A stretch of 64,000 nt of DNA from Aaosphaeria pasadenensis (lineage: Eukaryota > Ascomycota > Dothideomycetes > Pleosporales): positions 248,001 to 312,000 of the forward strand of contig JAKLMB010000035.1 in the NCBI GenBank assembly GCA_022813625.1, given 5' to 3'. Each line of letters begins with the position of its first letter. Positions within the stretch are counted from its first letter, which is position 1. The position numbers and the translations under genes were made by a program. The notes below the pieces were generated by a model, which made no database searches, was not told the DNA's origin, and saw nothing but the letters and a program-made list of their open reading frames with translations. Shown piece after piece: positions 43,273 through 56,140 of the stretch.

Positions 43273-45495
43273 GGTTGTATGAAATGCTTCTACGGGCCAG
43301 CCCGAAGTAATACGCGAATGTCAATCCGATAGGATTGATCAGGCGGAAATCAACAGTGTCGCTTTGGAAGTGATGATATATTTGTGTGGAAATGGTTGGA
43401 TGAATTGACTGCTGCTGGACTATTGGGTTTGAAGTAATTGTTGATCGGGTTATAGAGTTAAGCATCTGGGAACTGGATCAAGTTAAATAGCAAGCAAGTG
43501 AACAGCAAAGTCTCAACAATCCTAGCATTCATAACAACTTTCACATCCGTCAACAACACGTTGACTACCTCTAATTGATGGGTTGGAAGACATAAACACC
43601 GGTGTTCCGCGGCGAGGGAGCATCACATCTACGGTGCCCTATTCCCATCGAAATGCTGAGTGCCATTAGCCAGTGTTGACAGATGATCAGGAGCGCTTGC
43701 GCCCTCAGGAATGATTCCGCATTGGAGTGTATCTTGTTCCAGCATATTCACGTTTGAACATGGGACTAATACGCCAGATCGGCCTCATCATCTTAAAGAC
43801 AGTGACGTTTCACTGCGAGATGGGACACTATTCCATTTGCCTTAAAAACACCGATCATGGCTGGACGATACCGTAGAGCATATAACCCAATTATGCACAA
43901 TAAGCAGGATTGCAAGCTGAACGGTTCATGACGTTGCAGTTCTGATGTTCCTGCACTCAAGCGGCGCGCACAAGGTAATATAGTAATATTGCGGCGTTGA
44001 CAGGCAACGATATCAAACAGCGTGCACGAGCTCGAGATCCATGGCGGAGATCACGTTCGCTCGAAACAAATTGTAAGCGGATGGCAGAATCCTTGAAGAA
44101 TTCGAATCGCTGTGCGATGCTCTAAACAACAAGCAACAAGCAAGAAGGTCTATCACGCAATGAGCGCCATAGTAGTACAGGCGATAAACAAAATCGGATC
44201 GCGCCAATTCCAACCTGCAACACTGTCAAGCAGGCAACAATAGAAGCTGTTTTTGTTCTAAAATCTGAATTAATGACCTCGAAGGCACTCTTGTGGACTG
44301 CGCATGGTATCGCAGTGAGGATTTCGGAATACTGTATGTGAGAGGCATATCCTTACGGAACTTCATTGTCAATGTACATTAGAGACACTTCTCTTAATGC
44401 TGAAAACATTCAGAGTAGCCACGTTCTAGTTGGAGGACGTCTTTTTATCATTGTTATATCGGTGCATTGAGGGACGACTTCCCGCAATGTCCGCTGGTGC
44501 CGCATGAGGGGCGATGAGGGGCGAGGTGTCCGGGTCTACGCCACAAGATTATACAACCTCCAAATTTGGCCAGAATCCAGAACATTGTGGCGATCAGAGC
44601 TTGTGCGACATATGTAGCAACATACTTGATTGATGAGAGAATGTTGGTACTCTCTTTGATCAATCTTAGAATGCATTCGGGGGGGGGGGAGAGGAATTAT
44701 GTTTGAGAGAAGGTGGTGATAGGCGCGCGGTTGCGGAACCTCCGATACGAGTGCTTGTGAGCGCCGCCTAACGCCAAAGGCTTTTGCGCGCCAGGGCCGG
44801 CTTTAAGATTGAGGGATGGGGAGGAAGGACGGGGTGATTGAGCAACGCTGGGCAAGATCTATTGATATTACTTCTGAATACCTAAGGGGTGGTAGTGAAA
44901 ATGAATAGTAATTCAATTGAAAGGGCTTAAAGAATGCCTAAGGGAGTACATTATAATAGCTAAGAGGTACTGCCCTTGCTGAGAACGATATGCCTTAGTT
45001 ACCTCGGTACCAAGATAGGTATGAACATCGGTACATACATAAGAAGAAGGTAGAAATTATCGAAGAACTGCCGTCACACATGCTAAGCAGGGAGAACAAC
45101 CTTCTTTAAAGGGCGAAAGACGATAAAGAGTATATGGAAAACCCTTCACTGCCCGCGCATCCATTCATCTCGAATGGATAAACAATCTCGCGGAATGCCG
45201 AACATAGCAACCGCAAGTGGGGAAAAGCACATGCACGACGGTTGCGACGATCTTTTGAGCCGTAGATTACCCCGGATGATATGCATCGTCTATATTGGAG
45301 AGACTGGGGATGCCCTAGCCTAGCCTCGGGATGGTCTCTTGTCTAGCCTAGCTTCCATTCAAAACCAGGTCTTCAATCTGCGGGACTAGGATGCAGGTAC
45401 TGGCAAACGGTGACGCGTTCAGAATATAAAGTTGTCAACCTCCTAAGCTATGCTCGCACATTGACAGTACCATCTTTGCTGGTCATCTCGACAAG
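43273..45495. other. Intergenic stretch without a supported gene
   Basis: 2.2 kb with only short frames. Contains an 11-base G run at 44679-44689. The last 80 bases are the esterase promoter (TATAAA at 45425-45430). Confidence 0.5.
45425..45430 (+). promoter_or_regulatory. TATA-like box of the esterase gene
   Basis: TATAAA lies about 66 bases before the ATG at 45496. Confidence 0.5.
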
Positions 45496-47151
45496 ATGCA
45501 GTTTCAATGGTCGCAATTGTTGTTTCTCATTGCTGGGAGCAGATCAATCGCGGCACTTCAGCAACAACACATTGGCACAGATGATCTGAAAGCGAAATGT
45601 TCTGCCTTCTCTGGCGAACTACAGATCCCGGATGCGACAGTCTACCTTTCTGAGGTCGTTGCTGCTGGCACCAACCTCAGCTTGCCCGACTACAATGTCA
45701 CTTGTGGAAGCCCATACCAAATCGTCCCGAAGGAAATATGTCGCCTTTCTCTATATGTAGCCACTTCGAACCGCTCTGGTATCAATATGGAAGCATGGCT
45801 GCCTTTAGAATGGACTGGGCGATTCCTGAGCGTTGGAAATGGTGGTTTGGCTGGATGCATTGGCTACAATGATATCGCGTATGGCTCAAGCCTTGGTTTC
45901 GCCTCTGTTGGTGCCAACAATGGGCATAATGGGACGAGTGGAGGTGCTTTTTACAACAATGCCGATGTGCTCGAGGACTTTGCGTATCGCTCGTAAGTGG
46001 TGTCTTAATTTTCCTTTGAACATGTTATTTACATTTGTAGGGTCCACACCGGCGTTGTAGTCGGCAAGCAGATTACGGAGGCCTTTTACGGCTCTGCACA
46101 TAAGAAGTCATACTACCTAGGCTGTTCTACTGGAGGTCGACAAGGGTTCAAGTCGGCGCAAGACTTCCCAGATGATTTTGACGGCATTGTTGCTGGAGCG
46201 CCAGCCATTGCTTTCAATAACCTCACATCCTGGAGCGGTCATTTCTACCCCATCACCGGACCCGTGAATTCCTCAACCTTTGTTCCTCAGAATTTATGGC
46301 CCGTCATACATGCCGATGTGCTTGAGCAATGCGATGCGCTCGACAACTTCGTAGACGGCATTTTGGAGGACGCATCCCTCTGCAACTACACCGCATCAAA
46401 CCTTTTATGCGGCAGCAACTCCAACGCATCAGCATGTTTGACGGAGGAACAAGTCAACACCGTGAACCAGATCTACGCCCCACTTCTGGCCTCAGACGGC
46501 TCGCTCATTTACCCTCGCATGCAGCCTGGCTCGGAGATCCTTGCCTCCCGCATCCTTTACGGCGGCGCGGTTTTCCCATACACCACCGACTGGTTTAGGT
46601 ACGCCGTCTATAATGACATTAATTGGGATCCCACAAAAATAAACAACACCGATTACGAGACTGCGGCTCGCATCAATCCTTTCAACATCCAGACCTGGGA
46701 AGGCGATCTCAGTGCCGTTAAGAAACGAGGGGCAAAGATCCTGCACTGGCATGGACAGATGGACGCCATCATCAGCTCCGACAACTCGCCGCGATATTAC
46801 GAGCATGTCTCTGAGACTATGGGTCTGAGTTCCGCCGATTTGGACGACTTCTATCGCTATTTCCGAGTCGGTGGGACGGGACATTGCAGCGGTGGGGATG
46901 GGGCCTGGGCTATCGGCCAAAATCTCAATGCGTTTGACAGCTTGGCTCCAGGTGAGAATATTCTGATGGCGATAGTCGACTGGGTGGAGAATGGAAACGC
47001 TCCAGAGACTCTGATTGGAACGAAGTGGAACAACGGTACTCAGTCTGCAGGCGTGGATTACAAAAGAGCCCATTGCAAGTATCCCCTTCGCAATCGATTC
47101 AAGGGAGAAGGCGATGCAAAGGATATAGAAGCGTGGGAATGTGTAGAGTAA
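45496..47151 (+). CDS. Secreted tannase/feruloyl esterase family protein
   Basis: Hydrolyses esters of ferulic, gallic or related phenolic acids outside the cell. Exons are 45496-45992 and 46041-47151, giving 535 residues. The signal peptide is MQFQWSQLLFLIAGSRSIAA. The nucleophile motif GCSTGGRQG is near residue 193, and the Asp of GQMDAIISSDNS near 406. The His in GTGHCSGG near 446 completes the triad. A cysteine directly before the nucleophile and one directly after the histidine are the CS-D-HC pattern that ties the triad together in this family. CDALDNFVDGILEDASLC is the calcium-binding lid loop. Many N-x-S/T sites are present. Tannase and feruloyl esterase B cannot be separated by eye. 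The nearby regulator, permease and GH31 gene suggest joint use of plant material. Confidence 0.92.
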
Positions 47152-47295
47152 ATGGCAGTTGCGGAACGTTCAAATATTCCTGGACGGTTTGTATTGCAGC
47201 ACCAAAACGATGTTGTAGTAATATAGAAATTTGTTTCCAGAGTACTTTAATATCCATGCTAGTCAAATCATCTGATAAGACTGGCCACAGACTCT

Positions 47296-49342
47296 TTAAA
47301 ATACACTGTCCAGGTCCAGAAACAAATCATGCCACCCAAGCGGCATACTCTTCAAATTGAGCCCTGGAAAGTCCCATTCAAACACAAATTCACTGGGCGC
47401 GTACCCATGAAAGTCATCTTCAGCACTCCTCTCCTCGCCAACGCGACTCGGATCCAGCCCCGTTGAGTTACCCTCCTGCTGGGCCATATATTCCCGCAAA
47501 GCGCTCTCGCATTTTTCGATACTTGTCTGCAGGATCTGAAAGTATGCGATGTGACCGATAGCGATGCGCTTAAGAGATTCCAGTACTTTATGGGCATCTT
47601 GGAGGAGCAACATGACAGAAGGTAAAGGGTCGCGGAGCAGCAGAGCCAACTTGAGAACGAGCAAAACGGAGAACGCGCATTTTGCCCAGACGTAGTCCAT
47701 TGTCCATTTGAATGTTGTGAGATACGCTGGACGGCCTTGGTCACGTCTGGTATTTGAAGACTCTGGAGACGGGGGCGGGGAGGACGTTTCCTCGAGCAAG
47801 TGATGTAAGTGCCGGGCTGCGGCTTCTTTTGCTGTCCGGACCATGTCGCGTTGAAAATCCTTCATGATGGCAATGTTTTCGATACCTGAAACGGAAAGTG
47901 CTTTGAGGTGTAATGTGATGAGCGCCCATTCATACTGAATATGGATGTTCAATAGGGCGAGGGAGCCAGCTTGATCTTTCGATTTAGACGATATGATGCT
48001 AGTCCATTCTTCTAGCCATAGTGAGAGTTCAATTACTGTGTCTTGGACTGTTGATCTTAGGAGACTTTCATTCTCGGGAAGTATTGATGCACCGTGGTGG
48101 TTGACGATATTGACGTATGCATTGTTACGGATGATGTTGAGCTCCAATTGGGAAAGGAGACGCAAGTCCACCGATGTGAACTCCGGGTGCTGAATTAGTG
48201 CGCGTATCTTGCGAGACGACGTTCGAAGATTGATTCCAGGAAGTTTTCCGCCATCTAGGGAAAAGCTAAACTCCATTAAAGAATTTTCCGGAAAAATTGG
48301 AGCGGACAAACTTACAAGAGCTCGAGATTGCAGACACCATGCCATATTCTTGCTAAGCGATACAAATCTTGATCCTCAACACTTACATCACCGGACCTCT
48401 GTAGAGGCTTTGCTATCAATTGGTCAACAGAATTTGGCAAGCCCAACTGTATTGCAAATCGTAAAGCGAGAGCAATTAACACGAATCCATTCTCTGAGTA
48501 CCCTGCCATAATCGTAATTGCTTGCACGACTTCAACAGATGGTGTATCCATTGTGATGAGAATATTGGTCAGGTGCTCTCGCAGCCGCGATTGAAGTCGA
48601 TGATGCAGAGACGAACTGACGCCTTCCTCTGCCCGGCAACCAATAGTCACTATTGCATCGAATAGAAATGCATTTCTTGACAAGACTGACTCGAATGTAT
48701 CTGTCCTTTCACTGAAAATGGGAACAAGGTAATGCTGCTACTATTAGCAAATTGCTGCTGCGACACGGCAAGGACAACATCGTACACTCCCAGAAAAGAA
48801 GCTGCGCTTTCATTAGCACTGGCGTTTGGTTCTTTAATACGAACAACCTGCCTCTGGTACCAAAATGATGCTTGTTCCCATGATATTAGCCCCTTCTCCA
48901 CAGCATTGCACGTCGTCCCAGTAGCATTCATCACAAGGGTAGATGGTAATCCATGGGCAAGGTTGGGAAGCGAAACTGCATAGCCACTAAACGCTTGGTT
49001 GGTAATGGGCCCAACAGGAAGATTCGGCTGTAAGGTAGAACCTCCTTCGGGGGACACGTTTGTATGCGATGAGATTGGTGTTCGTGGCAGAAGCTCTCGT
49101 CGACTGACATCAATTGCCTCTTCCAGGCCGGTCTTCAAGGCGTTGACTTCAGCTTCAAGCTTCTCAACCCTCATCAAAGTGGTGTCTTTGGCACCATCGT
49201 AGTAGACACAGTCGGTATTATTGCGGGCGCATCGCTGGCATGGCCGACTACCGTCACATCGGACCTTTGAGGCTCGGCAAGTAGTGCAGGCATTGATGGC
49301 GCGACGTTTGCGTGGTCGCTCAGGCGACACAGAGGCATCCAT
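47296..49342 (-). CDS. Zn2Cys6 fungal transcription factor
   Basis: A nuclear regulator of 640 residues, exons 49342-48786, 48711-48316 and 48265-47296, all in frame. Cysteines 19, 22, 29, 35, 38 and 45 give C-x2-C-x6-C-x5-C-x2-C-x6-C, preceded by the basic RPRKRR. A short coiled coil (LMRVEKLEAEVNALKTGLEE) for dimerisation follows. The middle region starts near residue 180 and contains HHRLQSRLREHLTNILITMD and NGFVLIALALRFAIQLGLP, typical of the fungal_trans domain. I chose ATG 49342, since codons further upstream lack features. It is convergent with the esterase gene and next to the MFS gene, so a local regulatory role is a reasonable inference. Nothing in the sequence proves the target. 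Confidence 0.9.
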
Positions 49343-49828
49343 CGGTAACTTCGTGCGAGAATAACAGATGAGATGGTTACAACGGCGTCCAACCCCAGTA
49401 TATGAACGTGGAGATGGCCGAGGGTCCACGAAAGAAGCGTGCGGGGAAATGTCAGGTGTCCGTCATGTCTAGGCTCGTGCGTTCACCCACGCGAGTCATA
49501 GGCACGGCCGAGACTATGGGCCGACAGATTGCTTATGATTATTCTTGGGGGAGGTTAAGAGCCGCTATCGGACTTGTGTGTTCGAGTTCATACCATAACG
49601 ACCGCAGTCGAAAAGTCGGCATGCTTTGTTTATTCTCCGATGCCAACGACTTCATGGCCAATTTACTAGAGCGTTATATGTATTATGAACTGAGGTTGAT
49701 ATGAAGACTCATTGGAAAGCAAACCATGTTTGACAGTGAACAAATTTTGAGTAATTCATGTACAAATGATCTGATCGGTACCTCTTGGACAATTACGTCT
49801 TGTCTTATACTAGTAATTAGATAACACC
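49343..49828. other. Intergenic: promoter of the regulator and 3' flank of the permease
   Basis: A 100-residue plus-strand frame at 49402-49704 overlaps the promoter and has no recognisable feature. No other signal seen. Confidence 0.55.
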
Positions 49829-51497
49829 CTACAGAAGGTAGATAAAATCTTCATTCTTCAAATCTGTCACATCGTCGAAAGCCTTGTCACCAACACCGCT
49901 CGCCTCTGCATTCACAGCGTCCTCGGAGTCGCTTGCCTTATTCTGCATGCTGGTATCGACGACGTGTGCTGACTTGCCCAGGCGCTCGCGAGCAGCGGCA
50001 TGCTTCCGATTCAAAAACTTAACGTAGATCATCCCTACTACCACAAGCACGACGATAGCAATGAACAGTCCTAGATTAGCACGCAGTCCTCTGGAGTACT
50101 TTGGCTTCTCCGATGGCTTGAAAAGGAGTGGTCCGATAATGTTGCCTGCGCTCGCACCGACGAAGAGGAAACTCGTGGTGACTTTGCGCTTTGTGTCGCC
50201 GCCGGTATTCTGGCCTGACCATGAGTAGATCAGGGGCGAAATGCCAGGGTAAAAGGATGTGAGATAGTATCCGACCAAAAGAACACCGCGGTTGTGCTTC
50301 TCGCGGCCAACCACCATCAGGATGATAATGCCAATAATGGGAGGGATGCAGAGAAGGATCAGCACTGGAGACTTCATCTTGATGCGTGTCGCGAGCCATG
50401 CGCCGCCCAGCGTTGCGAATATTTGTACGGCGCCGAAGGGCATGTTGAAGAGGATCGTCTGGAATTTGCTGAAGCCGAATGACTGGATGATCAGTGGTCC
50501 GAAGGTGGTAATGCCGCCACTTGGGATACTATAACTAGGTGAGCATGAGTTGATTACGGGTTCGGACATTTACTTACGAGACAGCAGTGAGCATGAAGAA
50601 CCATAGCCAAGTCTTCAGGTCGAGAAAAGTCTCCAAGACGTGGTCCCATTTCCAGACACGCGAAGCAACACCCATCTGGTTCATCCTAAGACGTTCGACA
50701 GCGACCAGCTTTTCGTGATCATTGAGGAACCTGGCCTCCATGGGCGAATCCGGCATGAAAATGAAAACCGCGGTGGCAGTTACCACCGTGAGAAGACCGC
50801 AAAACAGGAAGATGATCTGATATGAATGTAGAGCACTGGATTTGATGTGACCAAGACCGTAGGATAGGAGTGACCCAAGGATGTTGACGATTCCCAACAT
50901 GGCATACCATGATGCGTTCCGGTTTGTCTGTTCACCACGCTTGTACCACATCTGTACGACGGCAATGAACGCAGGCGCGACAGCAGACTCTGCTGCACCG
51001 AGTAGGAAACGTGTAGCCATGAGTCCTGCGAAATTCCTGGTTCCAGCCATTCCGCAGAGTATAACACCCCAAGTAAAGACCATGACGCCAACGAATTTAC
51101 CCATAGGTATCTTCACTAGCAAGACGGCAACAATAGGCTGCATTACGAGCTGCGCAATGTATACGATTGATCCGAGCCATGAGTATTGATCGGAGTCTGG
51201 ATCCAAATTCGCATCTTCGATAAGCCCAAAGACGGATGCGTACGAGAGTGTAGTCTTATCCAAACTTTGGAGGAAATATACTGAGAGCAGGATTGGAAGA
51301 ATGACAAGATCGATTTTCCTGAGTACCCTCTTATTCTCTTCTGGCGTGACTGTAATGCGTTCGTTCGAGTTTAGCAGTTCGGCAGCCTTATCCTTGCCTT
51401 TGACGTTCACTGTTGGCTTGTGGACTGATTCGGCTGTCTCCACCGTGTTCTTGTTGATCTCTGGCTCAGCAGGCGTGGATGTATCGTCTTTTGCCAT
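49829..51497 (-). CDS. MFS permease, Dal5/anion:cation symporter type
   Basis: A plasma-membrane transporter of 541 residues, exons 51497-50578 and 50534-49829; the 43-base intron is the shortest in the window. After a hydrophilic N-terminus of about 70 residues the first helix carries DLVILPILLSVYFLQSLDKTTLSYA. ATRFLLGAAESAVAPAFI and MWYKRGEQTNRNASWY are the signatures of the allantoate/carboxylate permease branch. The C-terminal half (GPLIIQSFGFSKFQTILFNMPFGA, SWSGQNTGGDTKRKVTTSFLFVGASAGNIIGP) is also typical. Substrates in this branch include allantoate, vitamins, phenolic acids and small organic acids. Next to an esterase that would release phenolic acids, uptake of such an acid is an attractive inference only. 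It is divergent from the GH31 gene, with about 350 bases between the two start codons. Confidence 0.92.
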
Positions 51498-51847
51498 GAT
51501 GGCCTTGATGGGGATAGAAAACAAGATGAATGGTAATAGCAAAACGATTGCCCTTGATGAAGACCCGCAAAAACAATTGGATTCAATGCATCTTATATCC
51601 GAAACCCCACGGGGCACCCCAGATCGCTCGTATCTGTTTTGAGGGTGGTGTCGGCCGAAGTTACCGTAAGCCAAGGAACACGACGGCCGATCCTACCATA
51701 CGACCAACCTACATAAGTCTTCGGTATATCGGATGTTCATCGTCATATATTAAGACCGAGGAATTGATTCATACCTACCACTTCCAAGGTGGATGTCTCT
51801 TTGATTTAAAGTGTTTTTCACTCCTGCGCGTGGCAGCGTCATTCATC
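51498..51847. other. Shared divergent promoter, permease and GH31 gene
   Basis: 350 bases between two start codons facing away from each other, so the two genes may be co-regulated. It contains CGG-type triplets (for example GGTGTCGGCCG near 51646 and GACGGCCGATCC near 51680) that could be Zn2Cys6 sites, but I cannot assign a factor. Confidence 0.45.
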
Positions 51848-54489
51848 ATGCCTCAAGAAGAACTCGTTCCCCTAAATTTCCAACTAGCCCAGAGGAACAA
51901 TAGTTCCAATGGCGACATAATTCTGCAGACCAAGCAAAATGGCCTTTCCTTTGAGTTCACATTTCAGGCACTGAGACCTGGTCTTTTCCGCACGACATTC
52001 ACTTCGTCAAAACACCCTTTGCCGCCACATCGAGCAGCTCCTGTACCATCTGGGAAGCTCGAACAGGGCGAGTTCCAATCATCTTCGCAATCGCCGACTT
52101 GCAAGTCATTTGATTTGAATGGAACTATCGCGTCAGTAGACTGGGCGGAAGGCCCTCCCATAGTCTCCTTAACTCTCCCGGGCCACAAAACCCCAATCCA
52201 TGCGGATTTGCCAAATCGCTCGTACGTCGCAGACCACCATGGAGTGTCGCATTACACTCGCTACAACAAGGGTACATTGCACGTAGGCCTTGGTGAAAAG
52301 GCTGCCCCATTGAACTTGTCAAATCGACATTTCGTCCTTTCCGCAACAGACAGCTTCGGCTACGATGTCCACCGAACAGACCCACTGTACAAGCACATTC
52401 CTCTGCTCATCAACGCAACACCAAAAGGCGTCGTTGCAACTTTCTCCACTTCCCATGCGCGAGGATTCTACTCCATTGGCTCGGAAATGGACGGCCTATG
52501 GGGTCGGTTCAAAGTCTATCGCCAAGAATTCGGCGGCCTCGAAGAATATCTCATCACCGGCCGCACGATCCAAGACGTCGTTCGCACCTACGCCGACATC
52601 GTGGGTTATCCTCTTCTTGTACCCCGCTGGGCCTTCGGGTATCTTGCTGGGGGTATGAAGTACTCCATGCTTGACGAACCGCGAGCCTGCGATGCACTGA
52701 TGGGATTCGCGCAAAAGCTCAAAGAGCACGACATCCCCTGTTCAGGCTTCCAGATGTCGTCTGGATACACAGTTGCTGAAACGGAGCCGAAGACTCGGAA
52801 TGTTTTCACGTGGAATCGACATAGATTCCCGGATCCGAAAGGCTTCATGGATGCGTATCATAAAGAGGGCATTCGGCTGATTGCCAATGTCAAACCCTAT
52901 GTTCTGAGTAATCATCCTGAGTACGAGAAATTGAAGAAGGCAGGTGCGTTCTTCACAAACCCGGTGACTGGCGGAACCGGTGAGGCACGTCTGTGGAGTG
53001 CTGGTGGAGGCGAGAGCGGTGTCGGTGGACACATCGATTTCACGTCCGAGGCTGGGTATAATTGGTGGTACGAGGGCGTTCGGGAGCTGAAGAAGGTCGG
53101 CATAGATTGCATATGGAACGATAACAACGAGTATACGCTTCCCAATGATTCCTGGCAGTGTGCGCTGAACGAGAAGAATGTCAACAAAGGTGACGGAGAG
53201 GTCTTCACCAATGCTGTTGGCTTCTGGGGTCGGGCGCTGAACACCGAGCTTATGGGAAAGAGCTCCTACGATGCGGCTCTTGATGTTGTGCCAAACGAGA
53301 GGCCATTTATATTGACGAGAAGCGCGACGGCAGGTACGCTGCGATATTGTGCCAGCTCGTGGAGTGGTGACAATGTTACCAGCTGGGACGGGATGAGGGG
53401 AGCTAACGCACTGTCATTGAATGCTGGTCTGTGTCTGATGCAGGTGAGTTCTAGCATCTTGAGGCAATCTTTCGTGATAACTGACATTGTGTCTAGTGCT
53501 ATGGGCATGATATTGGAGGTTTTGAAGGCGAGCAACCATCTCCAGAGCTACTCGTCCGCTGGTGTCAACAAGGGATCTACTCTTCTCGATTCGCCATCAA
53601 TTGCTTCAAGACCTCTCCCGAGAACAACAGCGTCGGAGACGTCATTGAACCTTGGATGTACGAAGAAACCACGCCTCTTGTACGCGACATCATCAAGCGT
53701 CGCTATGAGCTGATTCCCTATCTCTACTCTCTCGCCCTGCTCAGCCATCAGACCGCAACGCCGCCTCAACGCTGGACTGGGTCTGGGTACGAGTCAGACC
53801 CAGAGGTCTGGACAAATAGAGTGCTCACCGATGGAGAGTCGCAGTACTGGCTTGGAGATTCCCTCCTCGTTGGTGGAGTTTTCGAGCCCGGCCAGTCAAC
53901 AGCGAAAGTCTACCTCCCACGGGACGCATCAAACCCGGACCTCCAGTTCCTTGACCTCAACGACACCCAAAAATACTACTCCTCCGGCCAATGGATTGAG
54001 GTCTCTGCCAAATGGACCGAGAGCATTCCTGTCCTCGCTAAGGTCGGTGGCGCCGTGCCTGTCGGACTGAACGTGCAGGTCTTGTCCGTTGGTGAAACCG
54101 CGAATCCCGCGAACCTTCCTACCGATGACTACCGTGCCGTAGAAATATTCCCTCCGCCAAACAGCAATTCGGTTGGAAGAGAGTATATCAATGTTTGGTA
54201 CGAGGATGATGGCATTTCGCCGCCACCTGCAAGTATCTCGGTGTTCACTGTTAGATACTCGGCTACGGAGAAGGAAGTCAGAGTCAGTCTCGAAGAACAG
54301 CTGCAGCCAGGGTTCGAGCCTGCTTGGAAGGACCTAGGTGTCATTCTTCCGGCCGGTGACGATAGGACCGTGATCTTTGCGGAGCATGAAGCAAAACTAC
54401 TTAAGACTGATGACAAGGGCAGGAAGCATTTTACTGCAAGCATAGGTCGAGCTCCGAGAGGAACAGTACAGGAAAGGTCTAGAATATAG
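51848..54489 (+). CDS. Glycoside hydrolase family 31 enzyme (alpha-glucosidase/alpha-xylosidase type)
   Basis: Releases alpha-linked sugars from non-reducing ends by a retaining mechanism. Exons are 51848-53443 and 53497-54489, giving 862 residues. There is no signal peptide (MPQEELVPLNFQLAQ), so it probably acts inside the cell on imported oligosaccharides. The N-terminal beta domain includes HARGFYSIGSEMDGLWGRF. The barrel contains the presumed nucleophile Asp in IWNDNNEY near residue 425 and the acid/base Asp in SSWSGDN near 507. CYGHDIGGFEG opens exon 2 and SRFAINCFKTSPENN follows; both are family landmarks. The C-terminal beta domains end at residue 862. The substrate (glucan, xyloglucan side chain or other) cannot be decided by eye. 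Confidence 0.92.
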
Positions 54490-54847
54490 ATGTTCATTAG
54501 CAATCGCATAGCATGAATCATTCGGTCTAGATAAGCCATCAGAGTGCAATGGTCTGTCTAGATTAATATATGTATAGTGAGTTCGTGTGATTATCAGTCA
54601 ACATTGCCCAAGTCACAATGAGTGTGCTCGACCTGCGACGCTAATAATAAATCGGTATGATATGTGCATTGACATTCCATCAACTTAACGTTTGCGAATA
54701 TATGATTTCATTTGGTGTTTGTTCTAAAAACGTCATCATAATTGTCGTGACCACGTAAAAGGCATTAGATTACAAGAGCGTCATGCGTCGTTGCTGAAGG
54801 TCGCGTTTCATCGGGCCCATATAGCATTCACTCATCCCTACAAGTCG
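54490..54847. other. Intergenic: 3' flanks of convergent genes
   Basis: AT-rich; nothing recognisable. Confidence 0.6.
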
Positions 54848-56140
54848 TCAGCACATATTGTATTTCGCATGGGCGAATATATCGTCACGAATCAGAGAAA
54901 TTGACAAACCTTGTGCCCGAAAGAACAAGACCCACGGATCTACGTTCTGCCCTTTGAATCTTTCCATAAATTGCTTACCATTCATACAAACTTCCTTGAA
55001 GCCAGCCTCCTCTTTGCCTCCCTGGATTAATCCGCATCCGCTCATTTCTCCCTCCTGCTCAATCTCTTCCTCAATCTGCGCCAACCAACTCTTATTCATC
55101 GGACTGACCTCACCATCCTTAAGACTCGACCCAATCCTCCTCGTGGCACAAAGCACAAGCTCATCCACTCCCTCCCCACTCCTCCCATGTCTCTTAAAAA
55201 TAACCCACGACGTGTCGCAGCAAGGTTTCGGGCAATAACTCGGCAGTGTAGTGCACTGCCTACACGCGCCGACATCGCAAGACGGACCATTGTCGTCACT
55301 CCTAGAATACGAAAATGGATACTGTCTTTGGTCGACCAATATTTTGGCGCTAGGAATCCAGGAAGTCACGTCTGAAATCGAGGTGTGTGGACACAGCTGC
55401 TCGCCGATGGAGTGTAGGGAAGCTTCAAGTTTCGATGGGACGATGTACTCGTCTTTGCGTGTTTTAAGCAATACCCAAGATTGAGACATTATGATTAGTC
55501 CCTGCTCATGTGCCCCTTCACGCTTAGATATTCCGATGAATGGGGCGGTCAAAGAGAGTTCGGGGCCAGATGTGCCGTGCTCTGGATGCGTACAGGTGCG
55601 ACAGTCAAGTAAGTCTGTCGTTACCGCTGGAGATTTGTTGTTGCTTCTCAATTCCTGTACTTCGTCGAAGGAGAATGTCTGATGTTTGCATAGTGATATT
55701 CGGCCTTGTGCACCGATGCATAGTCTGCGATTTGGATCTTGGGTGACCATGTGCGGAGAGAATGCAGTAATTGGATGCAGACATCGACAGCGACTGCATG
55801 TTATCTTGTCCTGGCTACAATTCAGATTCGAACGGAGATATCGCTCGCGACGAACGTTCCATTGGTAATTATCTTCGGACTTGAGCTTGAGGAAGTACGC
55901 TCGTTCGGCATGGTTGATATCCTTTTGGTCTGGGTTCCTGAACACGCTATGGAAATGTCGACCAGCCAGACGGAGGGAAATAATGGCGGTGGGCGGAAGG
56001 ATTTCGCCGATTAGAAAATGCATCTCCACTGGTAGACGGTAAAGGTGGCTATGGGTACGGTTGTGGAGGTATTCCGGTGCATTGGTGTTCGGAAGCCATA
56101 GAGGCTGTTCGGATAACCCGCCCGCATCGCCTTTCATCAT
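54848..56140 (-). CDS. F-box-like protein with cysteine-rich middle
   Basis: A single-exon frame of 430 residues from the ATG at 56140. The frame is open a little further upstream but without another ATG nearby. An F-box-like segment lies near residues 35-68 (LYRLPVEMHFLIGEILPPTA, then SLRLAGRHFHSVF), as in fungal proteins that recruit substrates to SCF ubiquitin ligases. Next, a cysteine group (KITCSRCRCLHPITAFSPHM and LLDCRTCTHPEHG) resembles the zinc-binding-like motif often seen after the F-box in Pezizomycotina relatives. A second cysteine cluster lies at about residues 280-300 (CDVGACRQCTTLPSYCPKPC). The C-terminal third is acidic. The ubiquitin role is inferred from the F-box; the substrate is unknown. 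Such genes form large, fast-changing families in ascomycetes. Confidence 0.75.
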   Translation of the reverse strand: MMKGDAGGLSEQPLWLPNTNAPEYLHNRTHSHLYRLPVEMHFLIGEILPPTAIISLRLAGRHFHSVFRNPDQKDINHAERAYFLKLKSEDNYQWNVRRERYLRSNLNCSQDKITCSRCRCLHPITAFSPHMVTQDPNRRLCIGAQGRISLCKHQTFSFDEVQELRSNNKSPAVTTDLLDCRTCTHPEHGTSGPELSLTAPFIGISKREGAHEQGLIIMSQSWVLLKTRKDEYIVPSKLEASLHSIGEQLCPHTSISDVTSWIPSAKILVDQRQYPFSYSRSDDNGPSCDVGACRQCTTLPSYCPKPCCDTSWVIFKRHGRSGEGVDELVLCATRRIGSSLKDGEVSPMNKSWLAQIEEEIEQEGEMSGCGLIQGGKEEAGFKEVCMNGKQFMERFKGQNVDPWVLFFRAQGLSISLIRDDIFAHAKYNMC

